Counted from the first letter of the stretch, positions 44,108 through 54,943 are shown. The stretch: DNA of 64,000 bases from Aureimonas phyllosphaerae (GCF_900113065.1 NZ_FOOA01000007.1:62001-126000); one strand, 5' to 3'. A program made the numbers and translations. The notes: generated by a model not told the origin, from the sequence alone.

Positions 44108-45991
44108 TCAGATCGGCGCCTCGGGCGCGTCCACGGTCATGACCGGGCGGGGCCATTCTCCCTGGATCGTAAACGGAATGGGTTGAGAGGAGGTGAACGC
44201 TTCGCTCGCGCCCGACGCCTCGACCACTGACGATTGCGTCGTGCCGAAGAGATTCAGGCGTCGCGTGTAGGCGTCGAGGACGCCGCGCGCCTCGCTCTTG
44301 CCCGCGGTGGTGGTCATCGACAGCGTGTCTAGGCGCATGCGCGTGCCGAACCCTTCGAGCGAGGCGGTGAGCGACTGGAACCCCTGCGCTGCCGAGGCCG
44401 TGCCGGCTTCGATCTCGTGGCGGCCGGATGCCCGCATCAGCTCGTTGGCAAAGCCCCGCATCCGCCCGTCCGAGACGCGCAGGGACAGGGTCGAACGCCC
44501 ATTGGCCAGAAGGTCGCCCCAGCTGGCGGCCGGGCCGCGGAACGAGACGTCGAGATCGCCCGACCCGGCCGATACCGGCAGGGGCACGCCGGACAGGGCG
44601 TCGAGCTCGGTCATGCTGACGGCCGAGAGGCGGAGGCTGGCGTCGACGCTCGGATGCCCGTTCGTCGAGGCGAAGCGCAGGCGCAAGCCGCCGCGCCCGC
44701 CGAGCGCCGCCATGTCGCCGATATCGAGCGTGCCCGCCCCGCCGACCACCTTGATGGCGGCTGCAAGCTCGCTCGCCGCCACGGGGCCAAGCTGGGCGCG
44801 TTCGGCCGACAGGCGGAGATCGATGTCGAGGTCGCGCCCGAGCGCGAAGTGCATCGGCCGCTGGAGATCGAGAACGTTGCGCGGGATCGGGGCGATCGCC
44901 TGGAACGCGCGCCCGAGGTCGAGATCGGAAAACGCGAGGGTTCCCGACAGCGAGCGCCGTCCCGCCGTGCCTGACAGATCGGCCTCCAGCGCGCCGCGCG
45001 CCTGATTGCCGCCAAGGTCGAGCTGGACCGCGCCGAAGTTCAGTCGCTCGCCCGACAGCTCGATGCGCGTTTCCAGCGCGAGCGCGCCGAGATCGGGCAC
45101 CGACGGCTCGCCGAGCCAGCGCGCTGCCCGCGACAGGGAAGGGGTCGCAAGGCGCACGAGGCCGGACAGCTGAAGCGGCGTGCGTCCGGAGCCCTCGCCC
45201 GAGAAGCTGACCTCGCCGGAAGGGCCGGACAGGACGAGCCGGAGCGGGCTCGTCTCGCCGTCGAAGAAGGGGACGGGACGGTCGAGTTGACCCTGGACCT
45301 TGGCCGGTTGGCCGTTCCAGACGAAGGAGCCGGACAGGTTCGCAGACGCCCCATCGCCGTTCCAGCGGAAGTCGATGTCGGCGCTGGAAACAGGACTGTC
45401 CATTCCCGGCAGGCGGACCAGCCCGTCGCGCAGCCGCAGCTCGTTGACGCCCTGGAACCGCGCGAGGAGGGCCCGCATCGCCTCGCGCCCGCCGGCTGGC
45501 GTTGGCGGCGCGGGCACGGCGGCGGCCGGCGGTGTCCCGGCTGAAGGCGAGCCGGGGGGGCTGAGCGTTGCGGGATCGGCAGGGCCGAGTTCCGGCCGCA
45601 CCATCGTCACGCGGCGGATCTCGGCGCGTCCCGCCAGCGCATCGAGCAGGTTGAAGTCGGCTTCCAGCCGGTCGACGTCGAGCTGCAGCGCCGCGCCGTC
45701 CGCCGAGGTGACGGCGCGCACGTCGGAGAGGATCACGCTCGGGCGTGGGAGGAGCGAGAATTCCGCCGTGCCCGCCACCGAGACCGGCGCGCCGACCAGC
45801 CGGCCGAGCCGGGCCTCGATTTCGGCCTGCGCCGCGGGCAGGGTGAGGGGAAAGGTCGAGAAGGCCGCGACGAGGCCGCCGCCCAGCACCAGCGCCGCCA
45901 CGCCGCCGATCGCCAGCGAGCGCTTGACCCCGCGTCGGCGCGGGCTCGCGTCCGTCGGGACACGAGGTGACGGATCGCGCGCTGGGGTCAA
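44108..45991 (-). CDS. AsmA family protein
   Basis: A 627-residue envelope protein. A short basic cytoplasmic N-terminus leads to one membrane helix ('LAIGGVAALVLGGGLVAAF') and a long periplasmic part. That part has the AsmA N-terminal features ('RLGRLVGAPVSVAGTAEFSLLPRPSVILSDVRA' in part) and the C-terminal AsmA_2-like region ('GNGRST'-type 'LLANGRSTLSLRVSDGRMRGF'). AsmA-like proteins are thought to bridge lipids across the periplasm or affect outer-membrane assembly. The start is TTG 45991, so the exact N-terminus is uncertain. Confidence 0.83.
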   Translation of the reverse strand: MTPARDPSPRVPTDASPRRRGVKRSLAIGGVAALVLGGGLVAAFSTFPLTLPAAQAEIEARLGRLVGAPVSVAGTAEFSLLPRPSVILSDVRAVTSADGAALQLDVDRLEADFNLLDALAGRAEIRRVTMVRPELGPADPATLSPPGSPSAGTPPAAAVPAPPTPAGGREAMRALLARFQGVNELRLRDGLVRLPGMDSPVSSADIDFRWNGDGASANLSGSFVWNGQPAKVQGQLDRPVPFFDGETSPLRLVLSGPSGEVSFSGEGSGRTPLQLSGLVRLATPSLSRAARWLGEPSVPDLGALALETRIELSGERLNFGAVQLDLGGNQARGALEADLSGTAGRRSLSGTLAFSDLDLGRAFQAIAPIPRNVLDLQRPMHFALGRDLDIDLRLSAERAQLGPVAASELAAAIKVVGGAGTLDIGDMAALGGRGGLRLRFASTNGHPSVDASLRLSAVSMTELDALSGVPLPVSAGSGDLDVSFRGPAASWGDLLANGRSTLSLRVSDGRMRGFANELMRASGRHEIEAGTASAAQGFQSLTASLEGFGTRMRLDTLSMTTTAGKSEARGVLDAYTRRLNLFGTTQSSVVEASGASEAFTSSQPIPFTIQGEWPRPVMTVDAPEAPI

Positions 45992-46115
45992 GAAGGGCCT
46001 TTCGGATGGCGGAATCGGGCGGTCGGTCGGACCGACGGCCGACGGATCGTCGCTTGTGTCGCATCGAATTGTGCCGGAGCCAAGGCGTTGGCGCTTCCGG
46101 CTTGCCCGAACCTTG

Positions 46116-47810
46116 TCAGTCGGCGCGCGGACGGCCGTCCCGTGCGAGGCTTCGCGTGAGCACGACGACGGGCAGGATGCCGGTCGCGACGATGAGGAGG
46201 CTGGCGATCGCCCCGTCCTCGAAGGCCGCGCGCGAGGCCTGCGCGTAGACGAAGGTGGCGAGCGTGTCGAAGTCGAAGGGCCGCAGGAGGATCGTCGCCG
46301 ACAATTCCTTGGCGGCTTCCACGAAGACGAGGAGCATGGCGGTGAGGAGCGCCGGCCGCATCAAGGGCAGGAGGACGCGCCGCAGCGTGCCGCCCGGTCC
46401 GTGCCCGAGCGCGCGCGAGGCCATGTCGAGATGCGGCGACAGGCGCGCGAAGCCGTTGTCGAGCGAGCCGTGGCCCATCGCCATGAAACGTGCCGTGCAG
46501 GCGAAGACGATGGCAAAGCCGGAGCCGGACAGGAGAAGTCCGGTCGACACGCCGAACGCGGCGCGAAGGGCGGCATCCAGCGCGTTGTCGAAGGCGGCGA
46601 AGGGGACGAGGATGCCCATGGCGAGGATCGTGCCGGGCACCGCGTAGCCGAAGGCGGCCAGACGCGACAGGACGCGCAGCGGCCGGGCGTTGGTCAGGCG
46701 GATGCCGTAGGCGACGAGAAAGCCGATCGCGACCGTCAGGAGCGCGGTCGAACCGGCGACGACGATCGTGTTCTGCAGGGCCCGCCAGAGCTGGGGATCG
46801 GCGAAGTCCTCCGGGCGCCGGAAGGCGTAGCCGCCGAGGATGGCGAGCGGCACGCCGAAACCGGAGGCGATCGGCACGAGGCAGGCCGCGGCGGCTGCCC
46901 AGCCCTTCCAGCCGGCGAGCTGCTCGGCGCCGGCGCGCACGGTGTCGGAGCGCCCGGCCGTGAAGCGCTGACGCCGCCGGGCGAAGCGCTCGACCCACAG
47001 AAGAAGCAGAATGAAGGCGAGCATCAGGAGCGCGATCTGCGTCGCCCCGGCGAGATCCCCCCGGTTCAGCCAGGTCGCGTAGACCGCGAAGGTCAGCGTC
47101 TGGACGCCAAGGAATTCGACTGCACCGATGTCGTTGACGGTCTCCATGAGGACCAGCGCGACGCCGACGGCGATCGCGGGGCGCGCCATCGGCAGGAGCA
47201 CGGTGGCGAGGATGCGCAGCCGACCCGCGCCGAGCGTGCGCGCGACGTCGGCCGCCTTTCGCCCCTGCATCAGGAAGACGAGCCGCACGGTCAGGAAGAC
47301 ATAAGGGTAGAGGACGCTGGACAGGACGAGGACGGCGCCGCCGGCCGAGCGGATGTCGGGGAACCAGTAGTCGGAGCGCGTCGTCCAGCCGAACAGCGCC
47401 CGGAGGCCGGACTGGACGGGCCCGACATAGTGCAGGAGCTCGTTGAAGCAGTAGGCCGCGATATAGGTCGGTACGGCGAGCGGCAGCACCAGGGCCCAGG
47501 CGAAGACGCGCTGGCCGGGGAAGCGGAAGCTCGTGACGAGCCAGGCGGTGAACGTGCCGACGACGGCGGTCGCGACGCCGACGCCCGCCATCAGCGCCAA
47601 CGTCGTGCCGGTGGCGCGCGGCAGGACGGTGCGGGCGAGGTGCGACCAGTTCGCGGTGCCGCCGGTGAGCGCGATCGCCGCGAGCGACAGGACGGGAAGC
47701 GCGGCGAGGAGCCCGACGGCAAGCGCCGCGGCGAGGAACAGGCGCTCCGAGCCGACGCTCGCCCGCCGCGCCGGGGAGACGCCCGCGCTGCCCAGCCGCA
47801 ATTCGCTCAA
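46116..47810 (-). CDS. fbpB: Iron(III) ABC transporter, fused double permease
   Basis: Inner-membrane permease of the FbpB/SfuB type, in which two permease halves are fused: about 12 helices and two EAA loops ('AADVARTLGAGRLRILATVLLP' and 'LDMASRALGHGPGGTLRRVLLPL'). I start at TTG 47810, which has GAGGGACGG in place and gives 564 residues. GTG 47831 adds seven residues but begins only 5 bases from the strong hairpin. No ATPase gene (fbpC) is next to it. Confidence 0.9.
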   Translation of the reverse strand: MSELRLGSAGVSPARRASVGSERLFLAAALAVGLLAALPVLSLAAIALTGGTANWSHLARTVLPRATGTTLALMAGVGVATAVVGTFTAWLVTSFRFPGQRVFAWALVLPLAVPTYIAAYCFNELLHYVGPVQSGLRALFGWTTRSDYWFPDIRSAGGAVLVLSSVLYPYVFLTVRLVFLMQGRKAADVARTLGAGRLRILATVLLPMARPAIAVGVALVLMETVNDIGAVEFLGVQTLTFAVYATWLNRGDLAGATQIALLMLAFILLLLWVERFARRRQRFTAGRSDTVRAGAEQLAGWKGWAAAAACLVPIASGFGVPLAILGGYAFRRPEDFADPQLWRALQNTIVVAGSTALLTVAIGFLVAYGIRLTNARPLRVLSRLAAFGYAVPGTILAMGILVPFAAFDNALDAALRAAFGVSTGLLLSGSGFAIVFACTARFMAMGHGSLDNGFARLSPHLDMASRALGHGPGGTLRRVLLPLMRPALLTAMLLVFVEAAKELSATILLRPFDFDTLATFVYAQASRAAFEDGAIASLLIVATGILPVVVLTRSLARDGRPRAD

Positions 47811-47836
47811 AGCCGTCCCTCGTGCGTCCACGCGGC

Positions 47837-47867
47837 GGCGCGGGCGGCCTTTTCGGCCGCCCGCGCC
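47837..47867 (-). promoter_or_regulatory. Strong intercistronic hairpin between fbpA and fbpB
   Basis: GGCGCGGGCGGCC and GGCCGCCCGCGCC form a perfect 13-bp stem with a 5-base loop, 22 bases after the fbpA stop. There is no T run after it on the minus strand. Such hairpins after a binding-protein gene usually protect the upstream message or let only part of transcription pass, so more FbpA than FbpB is made. Confidence 0.7.
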
Positions 47868-47889
47868 ATCATGTTTGCGAGAGGAGGGT

Positions 47890-48936
47890 TCAGGACTTCG
47901 GGCCGTTGTCGAAGCCGACCTCGTCGACGAGTTCGGAGGCCTTGGCGCGGTTGGCCGCGATGTCGCTCAGCGACAGCGTGTCGGGCTTTAGTTCGCCAAA
48001 GCTCTTCACCGTCTCCGACAGGGTGACGCCCGGCTTCAGCGGGTACTCGTAGTTCACCTCGGCGTAGATGCGCTGGGCTTCGTCGGTGGTGAGGAATTCC
48101 ATGAACTTCACCGCGTTGTCGCGGTTCGGCGCATTCTTGGCGAGGCCCATGCCGGAGATGTTGACGTGGGTGCCGCCGTTCTCGAAGGTCGGCAGGATCA
48201 CCTTGATGGCGTTCGCCCACTCCTTCTGCTCCGGCTCCTTCTCGTTGTTCTGCATCAGGCCGACGTAATAGGTGTTGCCGATGGCGATGTCGCACTGGCC
48301 GGCCGCGATGTTGCGCGCCTGGTCGCGGTCGCCGCCCTCGGGCGCCGAGGCGAGGTTGTCGCGCAGGCCCGTCAGCCAGGTCCGCGTCGCCTCCTCGCCA
48401 TGGTGGGCGAGATAGGCCGCGACCAGGGCGACGTTATACTGGTGCTGGCCCGAGCGGATGCAGATCTTGCCCTTCCACTTCGGGTCGGCGAGGCTCTCGT
48501 AGGTGATCGCCTCGTCGCCGACACGCTCCTTCGAGGCGTAGACGACGCGGGCGCGCGAGGTCACGCCCGACCATTCCTTGCCCGAGTCGCGAAACTCCGC
48601 CGGGATGTCCTTCTCGATCACCGCATCTTCCAGCGGCTGCAGCACGCCGGCCTGCTTGGTGGCGTCGAGGCGGCCGATGTCGACCGTCAGCACGACGTCG
48701 GCCGGCGAGTTCGCGCCCTCCGCCTTGATGCGCTCCTCGAGACCCTTCTCGATGAAGATCGTCGCCGTGGTGAGGCCGGTCTCCTTGGTGAAGGCATCGA
48801 GCAGCGGCTGGATCAGCGCCGGCTGGCGCGAGGAGTAGATGTTGACGTCGGCCGCCTGCGCCGCGGCCGGCGCGGACAGGGCGAGGGCGCAGGCGCCCAG
48901 TCCGAAAGCGGCGCGGCTCGAAAGAAGCTTGGTCAT
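47890..48936 (-). CDS. fbpA: Iron(III) ABC transporter, periplasmic binding protein
   Basis: A 348-residue ferric-iron-binding protein of the FbpA/AfuA type. It has a Sec signal peptide (residues 1-24, cleavage 'AQAAD') and then 'VNIYSSRQPALIQPLLDAFTKETGL'. The adjacent tyrosines that bind iron are in 'DIAIGNTYYVGLMQ'. The ATG at 48936 follows GAGGACCCGAC. It is separated from fbpB by a strong hairpin and preceded by an Irr-box-like palindrome. Confidence 0.93.
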   Translation of the reverse strand: MTKLLSSRAAFGLGACALALSAPAAAQAADVNIYSSRQPALIQPLLDAFTKETGLTTATIFIEKGLEERIKAEGANSPADVVLTVDIGRLDATKQAGVLQPLEDAVIEKDIPAEFRDSGKEWSGVTSRARVVYASKERVGDEAITYESLADPKWKGKICIRSGQHQYNVALVAAYLAHHGEEATRTWLTGLRDNLASAPEGGDRDQARNIAAGQCDIAIGNTYYVGLMQNNEKEPEQKEWANAIKVILPTFENGGTHVNISGMGLAKNAPNRDNAVKFMEFLTTDEAQRIYAEVNYEYPLKPGVTLSETVKSFGELKPDTLSLSDIAANRAKASELVDEVGFDNGPKS

Positions 48937-49111
48937 GTCGGGTCCTCGGGACAGCACCGACGCCATGCGCCGGTCGCGGATGGGGACGGCAGCGCCGGAA
49001 CGGCCCCGCCGGGCGGCCCGCGAAACTTGCGTTTCGCAGTCCGGTTTCGGATGCCCGAGTCATGAGATGAAATCAAGTAGATCCGGCAGTAACGTTCCGT
49101 TCAACTGCCAG

Positions 49112-49128
49112 ATTGGAATCGTTCCAAT
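49112..49128. promoter_or_regulatory. Irr-box (ICE)-like palindrome upstream of fbpA
   Basis: ATTGGAA-TCG-TTCCAAT is a perfect 7-bp inverted repeat with a 3-base spacer. It has the same geometry as the iron-control element bound by Irr in Hyphomicrobiales (TTTAGAA-N3-TTCTAAA) and shares the TT.GAA/TTC.AA positions. It lies 175 bases before the fbpA start. Regulation of fbpAB by Irr is therefore likely but unproven. Confidence 0.6.
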
Positions 49129-49146
49129 AGCAACGCGACAATGCTA

Positions 49147-49161
49147 ATGCTTGCGAAGCAT
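49147..49161. repeat. Short perfect inverted repeat after the histidine kinase gene
   Basis: ATGCTT-GCG-AAGCAT lies 7 bases after the histidine kinase stop and 20 bases from the Irr-like box. There is no T run. It may end or slow kinase transcription, or be a second iron-responsive operator; the sequence does not decide. Confidence 0.35.
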
Positions 49162-49167
49162 TTCGCG

Positions 49168-52152
49168 TCAGTCGGCCAGCACCCGTTGCGCAGGGAAGAC
49201 GATCTCAACCAGCGTTCCCTCGCCGGGCGTCGAGGCGATGGAGAACTGGGCGCGGTTCGCCTCGGCCATCGCCTTGGTCAGCGGCAGGCCGAGGCCGGTG
49301 CCTTCGCCGCGCTCGTTGCGGCCGGCATTCACCTGCTGGAACGGGGTCAGCGCGATCTCGATCTCGCGCTCGGTCATGCCGATCCCCGAATCGCGGAAGC
49401 GCAGGGCGACCTCGCCCGCCGCCCCATAGTGGGTCGAGGCGACGATCTGGCCGCCGGCCGGCGTGAAGCGCACGGCGTTGGCGATGAGGTTCAGGGCGAT
49501 CTGGCGCACCGATCGTCGGTCGGCGACGACGCTCGGAACGCTCGCGGGCAGCACCGAACGGACGATGACGCGCTCACGGTTGGCCTGCGGCTGCATCAGC
49601 GACACGACCTCGGCGACCACCTCGTTGAGCGACACCGCCTCGAAGGCAAGGTCGACCTTGCCGGCCTCGATCTTGGAGATGTCGAGGAGGTCGTTGACGA
49701 GATCGAGCACGTGGTGGCCCGAGCGCTTGATGTCGCCGAGATACTCGAGATAGCGCTCGTGGCCGATCGGGCCGAAGCATTCCGAGGCCATGACGTCGGC
49801 AAAGCCGATGATGGCGTTGAGCGGCGTACGCAACTCGTGGCTGATATTGGCGAGGAAGCGGCTCTTGTGGAGGCTGGCGTCCTCGGCGAGGCGACGCGCC
49901 TCGATGAGATCGGATTCGGCGCTCTTCCACTGGGCGATGTCGCGGATCACCACGCACCAGCCGCGACCCTGGCTGAGACGGCCGAGCGTCACGAAGAGCG
50001 GGATCGTGCGGTCGCCGCCGGCGACCCGTGCCTCGACCTCGCGCCCGTCGTTGAGGATCGCGGCGAGCCCGTTGTCGCGCAGCGTGCCGATATAGTCGGT
50101 AAGGACGCGGCGGCTGTCGGGCGCCAGCAGCTCCTGCAGCGGCAGCCCGACGTAGGACTCGGGCCGCAGGCCGAACAGCGCCTCGGCGGCGCCGTTCATC
50201 TTGCGCAGCCGCTCGCCCTCGTCGAGGAGGAGAATGCCGTCGGTGGCCGTGTCGAGAACGGCCTGGAGTTCCTCGACCTCGCCCTGGAGGTCGAGAAGGA
50301 TCGGCGTCATGTCCTCTTCGGGCTCGGCCTCGGCCGGCGGGAAGGACATGAGAAGGCAGGAGCGCCCGGCGACGCTGATGCGCTGGAGATGGAGGCGCGC
50401 GCGCTCGAACGAGCCGTCCGCGCACTGGATCAGCGCCGTCTCGTCGTCGAAGCCGGAACCCGACGTCTGCACGAGATGGTCGAGGCCGCCGGCGGCTTCC
50501 AGCGCGTCGAGATCCTCGTAGCGCGTCAGCGTGAAGAAGCGCCGGTTCGCAAAGATCAGCCGCTCCTGCATCTGCACGAGCACCGCGAGCGGGAGCGCGT
50601 CGAGCATGTCCTCGAGCTCCTGGACTGGCAGGAGCAGGGTCGAGCCGTCGTCCGGCGCGGCGTCGGAGGCCGCGGTCTCGACCGGCGCGGGGAGGGGCGC
50701 CTGCGCGTCGGCGAGAGCCTCGTGCGCGCGAAGGCCGAGTTTCGCGCCGATCGCCTTGAAGGCCGCGACCTCGGCGTTCGAGAGATTGGCCTCGCGGCGC
50801 CGCCGCTCGGCGACCGTCTCGACGCCCATCACCGGGGGCGCCGTGCGGCGTCCGAAGGCCGCTGCGGCTTGCGCCTCCGCCGCGTCGTCGCCCGCAGGCA
50901 GGCTCGCAGCGGAGACCTCGATCCGGGCGCTGCGCTCGGGGAGCGCGAGCGCAAGGCCGATCGCCGCCGGATCGCTCTCATGCTCGGCCGGACGCACCAC
51001 GCCGAAGCCGCGGAAGCCGAGGAATTCGCGATCGCGGCTGTAGAGAGGGAGACCCGCGAGATCGATCGGCGCGCGGCGGTCGGTGCCCTCGATCGGCCAC
51101 AGGATCGTGCGGCCCGACCACGTGTCGCGCCGCTGCAGGAGGCGCTCGATCTCGCCGGTCTCGTCGAAGCCGAAGACGCGCGCGACATCGGCGAAGGGCC
51201 TGCCGATCACGTCCGCCGCGCGCGGGCCGACGATCGCGGCGAATTCCGGCGACAGCTGCGAGAAGCAGGTCTCGGCGTCGGTCTGCCAGACGAAGCGGAC
51301 GGGCTCGGCGTCGAGGACGGCGCGGAAGGGCTCGGCGGACAGGGCGGCCGGAGCCGGCTCGGGCATCTCGTCGGGAAGGCCCGCCATCTCGTTCGAAATG
51401 CTCTCTTCGGGTTCAACGAGGACGGGCGCGACCTCGTCAACCGGTTCCGCGGCCGCATCGGGGGCGGCGGGTTCCGCGATCTCGATCTCGGCCTCGATCG
51501 ACGCTTCGCCGGCGGGAGCCGCTGCCGGCCCGGCATCCTCGACCGCGGCCGGTTCGGCGACGGGTTCTTCGGCCACGCTCGGCATGTCGATATGGATGAG
51601 CACCAGCCCGTCGCCGACGCGGGTGAAGGACAGGGCGCCGGCCTCGTCCTCGACCACGAGGCGGTCCTCGTCGGCCTGGAGGAACTCCTGCCCCTGGATG
51701 GCCAGAAGCGAGTGTTCGTCCTCGGGCAGGCGATTGGTCGCCGCCAGCAATCCGGTCGGCCCGACGACGCAGGCGAGGGCCTCGGCGAGGCCCGCGTCGT
51801 GCAGGAACTCGCGCGCCTGCTCATCGGGTGCGGCGGCTGCGTCGGTGCCAAGCTTCACGGTGAGCAGCGCCAGATGCGTGCGCCCGGCCGAGATCGCCTC
51901 GAGCCGCGCCAGCAGCGCCTTGCCGAGGCCGCTGGCTTCGGGCGGGCGCAGGAGAAGCTGGGTGCGGCCCTTGCCGGCGAAGGCCTCGCGCGCCGAGCGG
52001 ATCTGGCGCATGGCGTCGGCATCCGGTGCTTCGGCCAGCCCCAGCAGCCGGCGACCGGCTGCGTTCATCCAGAGGATCTGCGACAGCCCGGCATCCAGCA
52101 CGGCCACGGCCGAACCGGTCTGCGCGGCGGCGCGGACGGACTTCAGCGACAT
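49168..52152 (-). CDS. Large soluble PAS-domain sensor histidine kinase (PdhS-like)
   Basis: A 994-residue cytoplasmic kinase without membrane helices. A PAS-like N-terminus ('AVLDAGLSQILWMNAAGRRLLG') is followed by an Ala/Glu/Pro-rich linker at about 200-280. Further PAS units follow ('VRFVWQTDAETCFSQLSPEF', 'LPLAVLVQMQERLIFANRRF', 'ATDGILLLDEGERLRKMNGAAEALFG'). The dimerisation domain has its phospho-His in 'ANISHELRTPLNAIIGFA', and the ATPase has 'NLIANAVRFTPAGG', 'FRDSGIGM' and 'GEGTGLGLPL'. Domain order and the 'SECFGPIGHERYLEYLGDIKRSGHHVLDLVNDLLDISKIE' region (in part) recall PdhS/PleC-type kinases of the DivK cell-cycle circuit. The partner is not in the window. Confidence 0.88.
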   Translation of the reverse strand: MSLKSVRAAAQTGSAVAVLDAGLSQILWMNAAGRRLLGLAEAPDADAMRQIRSAREAFAGKGRTQLLLRPPEASGLGKALLARLEAISAGRTHLALLTVKLGTDAAAAPDEQAREFLHDAGLAEALACVVGPTGLLAATNRLPEDEHSLLAIQGQEFLQADEDRLVVEDEAGALSFTRVGDGLVLIHIDMPSVAEEPVAEPAAVEDAGPAAAPAGEASIEAEIEIAEPAAPDAAAEPVDEVAPVLVEPEESISNEMAGLPDEMPEPAPAALSAEPFRAVLDAEPVRFVWQTDAETCFSQLSPEFAAIVGPRAADVIGRPFADVARVFGFDETGEIERLLQRRDTWSGRTILWPIEGTDRRAPIDLAGLPLYSRDREFLGFRGFGVVRPAEHESDPAAIGLALALPERSARIEVSAASLPAGDDAAEAQAAAAFGRRTAPPVMGVETVAERRRREANLSNAEVAAFKAIGAKLGLRAHEALADAQAPLPAPVETAASDAAPDDGSTLLLPVQELEDMLDALPLAVLVQMQERLIFANRRFFTLTRYEDLDALEAAGGLDHLVQTSGSGFDDETALIQCADGSFERARLHLQRISVAGRSCLLMSFPPAEAEPEEDMTPILLDLQGEVEELQAVLDTATDGILLLDEGERLRKMNGAAEALFGLRPESYVGLPLQELLAPDSRRVLTDYIGTLRDNGLAAILNDGREVEARVAGGDRTIPLFVTLGRLSQGRGWCVVIRDIAQWKSAESDLIEARRLAEDASLHKSRFLANISHELRTPLNAIIGFADVMASECFGPIGHERYLEYLGDIKRSGHHVLDLVNDLLDISKIEAGKVDLAFEAVSLNEVVAEVVSLMQPQANRERVIVRSVLPASVPSVVADRRSVRQIALNLIANAVRFTPAGGQIVASTHYGAAGEVALRFRDSGIGMTEREIEIALTPFQQVNAGRNERGEGTGLGLPLTKAMAEANRAQFSIASTPGEGTLVEIVFPAQRVLAD

Positions 52153-52395
52153 GATGTCGAGGGCGGACGGAATGGCCTTGCGCTCCTGCGGGCGGTCGAT
52201 CGGTTACTGCTTCGTTAATAAGGCGACCGGGAGATCAAATCCAGAACCGACGGCCGCCGCTGGGCTTGAAAGCCGGGGCAGGGTTAACATGGCTGTGTGA
52301 ATGCCGTGCCGACCCTGTTCGAGCCCCGCGCACGCCCCTAGTTTGTCGTTGGCGGGCTGTGGATCCGCCATCATCCGGTCGAGGAGAATGCCGTC

Positions 52396-52884
52396 ATGTC
52401 CGATACCGAGAACTTCAACTCCGGCGATCCGGCGCGCGACGCCTTCGACAACGCCAAGCGCGCCCAGGCCGCCATGGGCATGGACCCGTCGAAGATGGGC
52501 GAAGCCTTCCGCACGATGACGCAGACGTCGATCGAGCAGTCCAAGGAAGCCTATGCGCGCATGAAGTCGGCCGCCGACCAGGCGACGCAGACGCTCGAGG
52601 CGACGATCGAGAACGCTCATTCGGGCTCGCTCAACCTCACCAAACGCGCGCTCGAGGGCATGCGGGCGCAGGCCGACATGAACTTCCAGCATTTCGAGAA
52701 GCTCGCCTCCGCCAAGTCGATGGCCGAGTTCGTGGAGTTGCAGACGAGCTTCATGCGCCGCCAGATGGAACTCTTCGCCGATCAGGCCAAGGAGATGCAA
52801 TCCCTGTCGCAGAACGTCGCGCAGGACGTCATCCGCCCGAGCCGCGATGCGGCGCAGAAGGCCACCGGGCAGGACAATTTCTGA
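52396..52884 (+). CDS. phaP: Phasin family protein
   Basis: A 162-residue, almost wholly helical amphipathic protein of the phasin_2 family ('TSIEQSKEAYARMKSAADQATQTLEATIENA' in part and 'FVELQTSFMRRQMELFADQAKEMQSL'). Phasins coat polyhydroxyalkanoate granules; some relatives act elsewhere. It has its own upstream region of about 240 bases and a strong terminator behind it, so it is probably a single-gene unit. Confidence 0.88.
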   Translation: MSDTENFNSGDPARDAFDNAKRAQAAMGMDPSKMGEAFRTMTQTSIEQSKEAYARMKSAADQATQTLEATIENAHSGSLNLTKRALEGMRAQADMNFQHFEKLASAKSMAEFVELQTSFMRRQMELFADQAKEMQSLSQNVAQDVIRPSRDAAQKATGQDNF

Positions 52885-52891
52885 GACGTCG

Positions 52892-52930
52892 AAGCCTCGG
52901 GCGCCGATCGCGCGCCCGAGGCTTGCCTTT
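52892..52930 (+). terminator. Intrinsic terminator after the phasin gene
   Basis: AAGCCTCGGGCGC and GCGCCCGAGGCTT form a 13-bp stem (52892-52924) with a 7-base loop, followed by GCCTTT. It is 8 bases after the phasin stop. Confidence 0.75.
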
Positions 52931-52965
52931 GCCGCAAAAGTTTTCTATTGCGGGCCCATCGGTAT

Positions 52966-53042
<77 letters not shown>

Positions 53043-53186
53043 CCGAAACCCCTTCAGCATACATCGTCTCGCGCCGCGCTGTGATGCGCGTCCGCTGACC
53101 GTATCGGGTCGCGCCGGGACTTGTCCAAATCGCAAGGCGCCCGAATTGTCCGTGCGATCGGCGCCCAAGCGCCGGACGGAGGCCCC

Positions 53187-54160
<974 letters not shown>

Positions 54161-54164
<4 letters not shown>

Positions 54165-54922
54165 ACCTCCATGCGATCCGCTCGATCTACCTCTTCGAGA
54201 TGGCGCGCGCCTGGCGCACGCTCCTCCAGAGCATCGTCGCGCCGGTGATCTCGACCTCGCTCTACTTCGTGGTGTTCGGCTCGGCGATCGGCTCGCGCAT
54301 GGATGCGATCGAGGGCGTCTCCTACGGCGCCTTCATCGTGCCCGGCCTCATCATGCTCTCGCTTCTGACGCAGAGCATCTCCAACGCCTCGTTCGGCATC
54401 TACTTCCCGAAGTTCACCGGCACGATCTACGAAATCCTGTCGGCGCCCGTGTCCGCGATCGAGATCACCATTGCCTATGTCGGGGCGGCGGCGACGAAGT
54501 CGGTGATCCTCGGGCTCATCATCCTCGCCACCGCCGCACTCTTCGTGCCGCTCCGGATCGAGCATCCCGGCTTCATGCTGGCCTTCCTGGTGCTGACGGC
54601 CGTGACCTTCAGCCTCCTCGGCTTCATCATCGGCATCTGGGCGGAAGGCTTCGAGAAGCTGCAGATCGTGCCGCTCCTGATCGTCACGCCGCTGACCTTC
54701 CTCGGCGGCAGCTTCTATTCGATCTCGATGCTGCCGCCGGTCTGGCAGACGGTGACGCTGTTCAACCCGGTGGTCTATCTCGTCAGCGGTTTCCGCTGGA
54801 GCTTCTACGGCACGTCCGACGTCGGCGTCGGCTGGAGCCTCGCCGCGACGCTCGGTTTCATGGTCCTGTGCGTCGCCGGTATCTGGTGGATCTTCCGCAC
54901 GGGGTGGCGCATTCGCGCCTGA
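54161..54922 (+). CDS. ABC-2 type exporter, permease
   Basis: A 253-residue membrane protein with six hydrophobic helices, the YadH/NodJ type ('[23 protein letters not shown]', '[37 protein letters not shown]' in part). It overlaps the ATPase gene by ATGA, so the two form one exporter. It ends 21 bases from the convergent SnoaL-like gene. Confidence 0.9.
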
Positions 54923-54943
54923 CCCCGGCGGGTGGCGTCGCCG

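Noticed and set aside
45300-48026. A 908-codon plus-strand open frame opposite the AsmA-like and fbpB genes
   Set aside because: The minus-strand genes have clear membrane helices and motifs. The plus-strand translation is Arg/Glu/Gly-rich shadow sequence.
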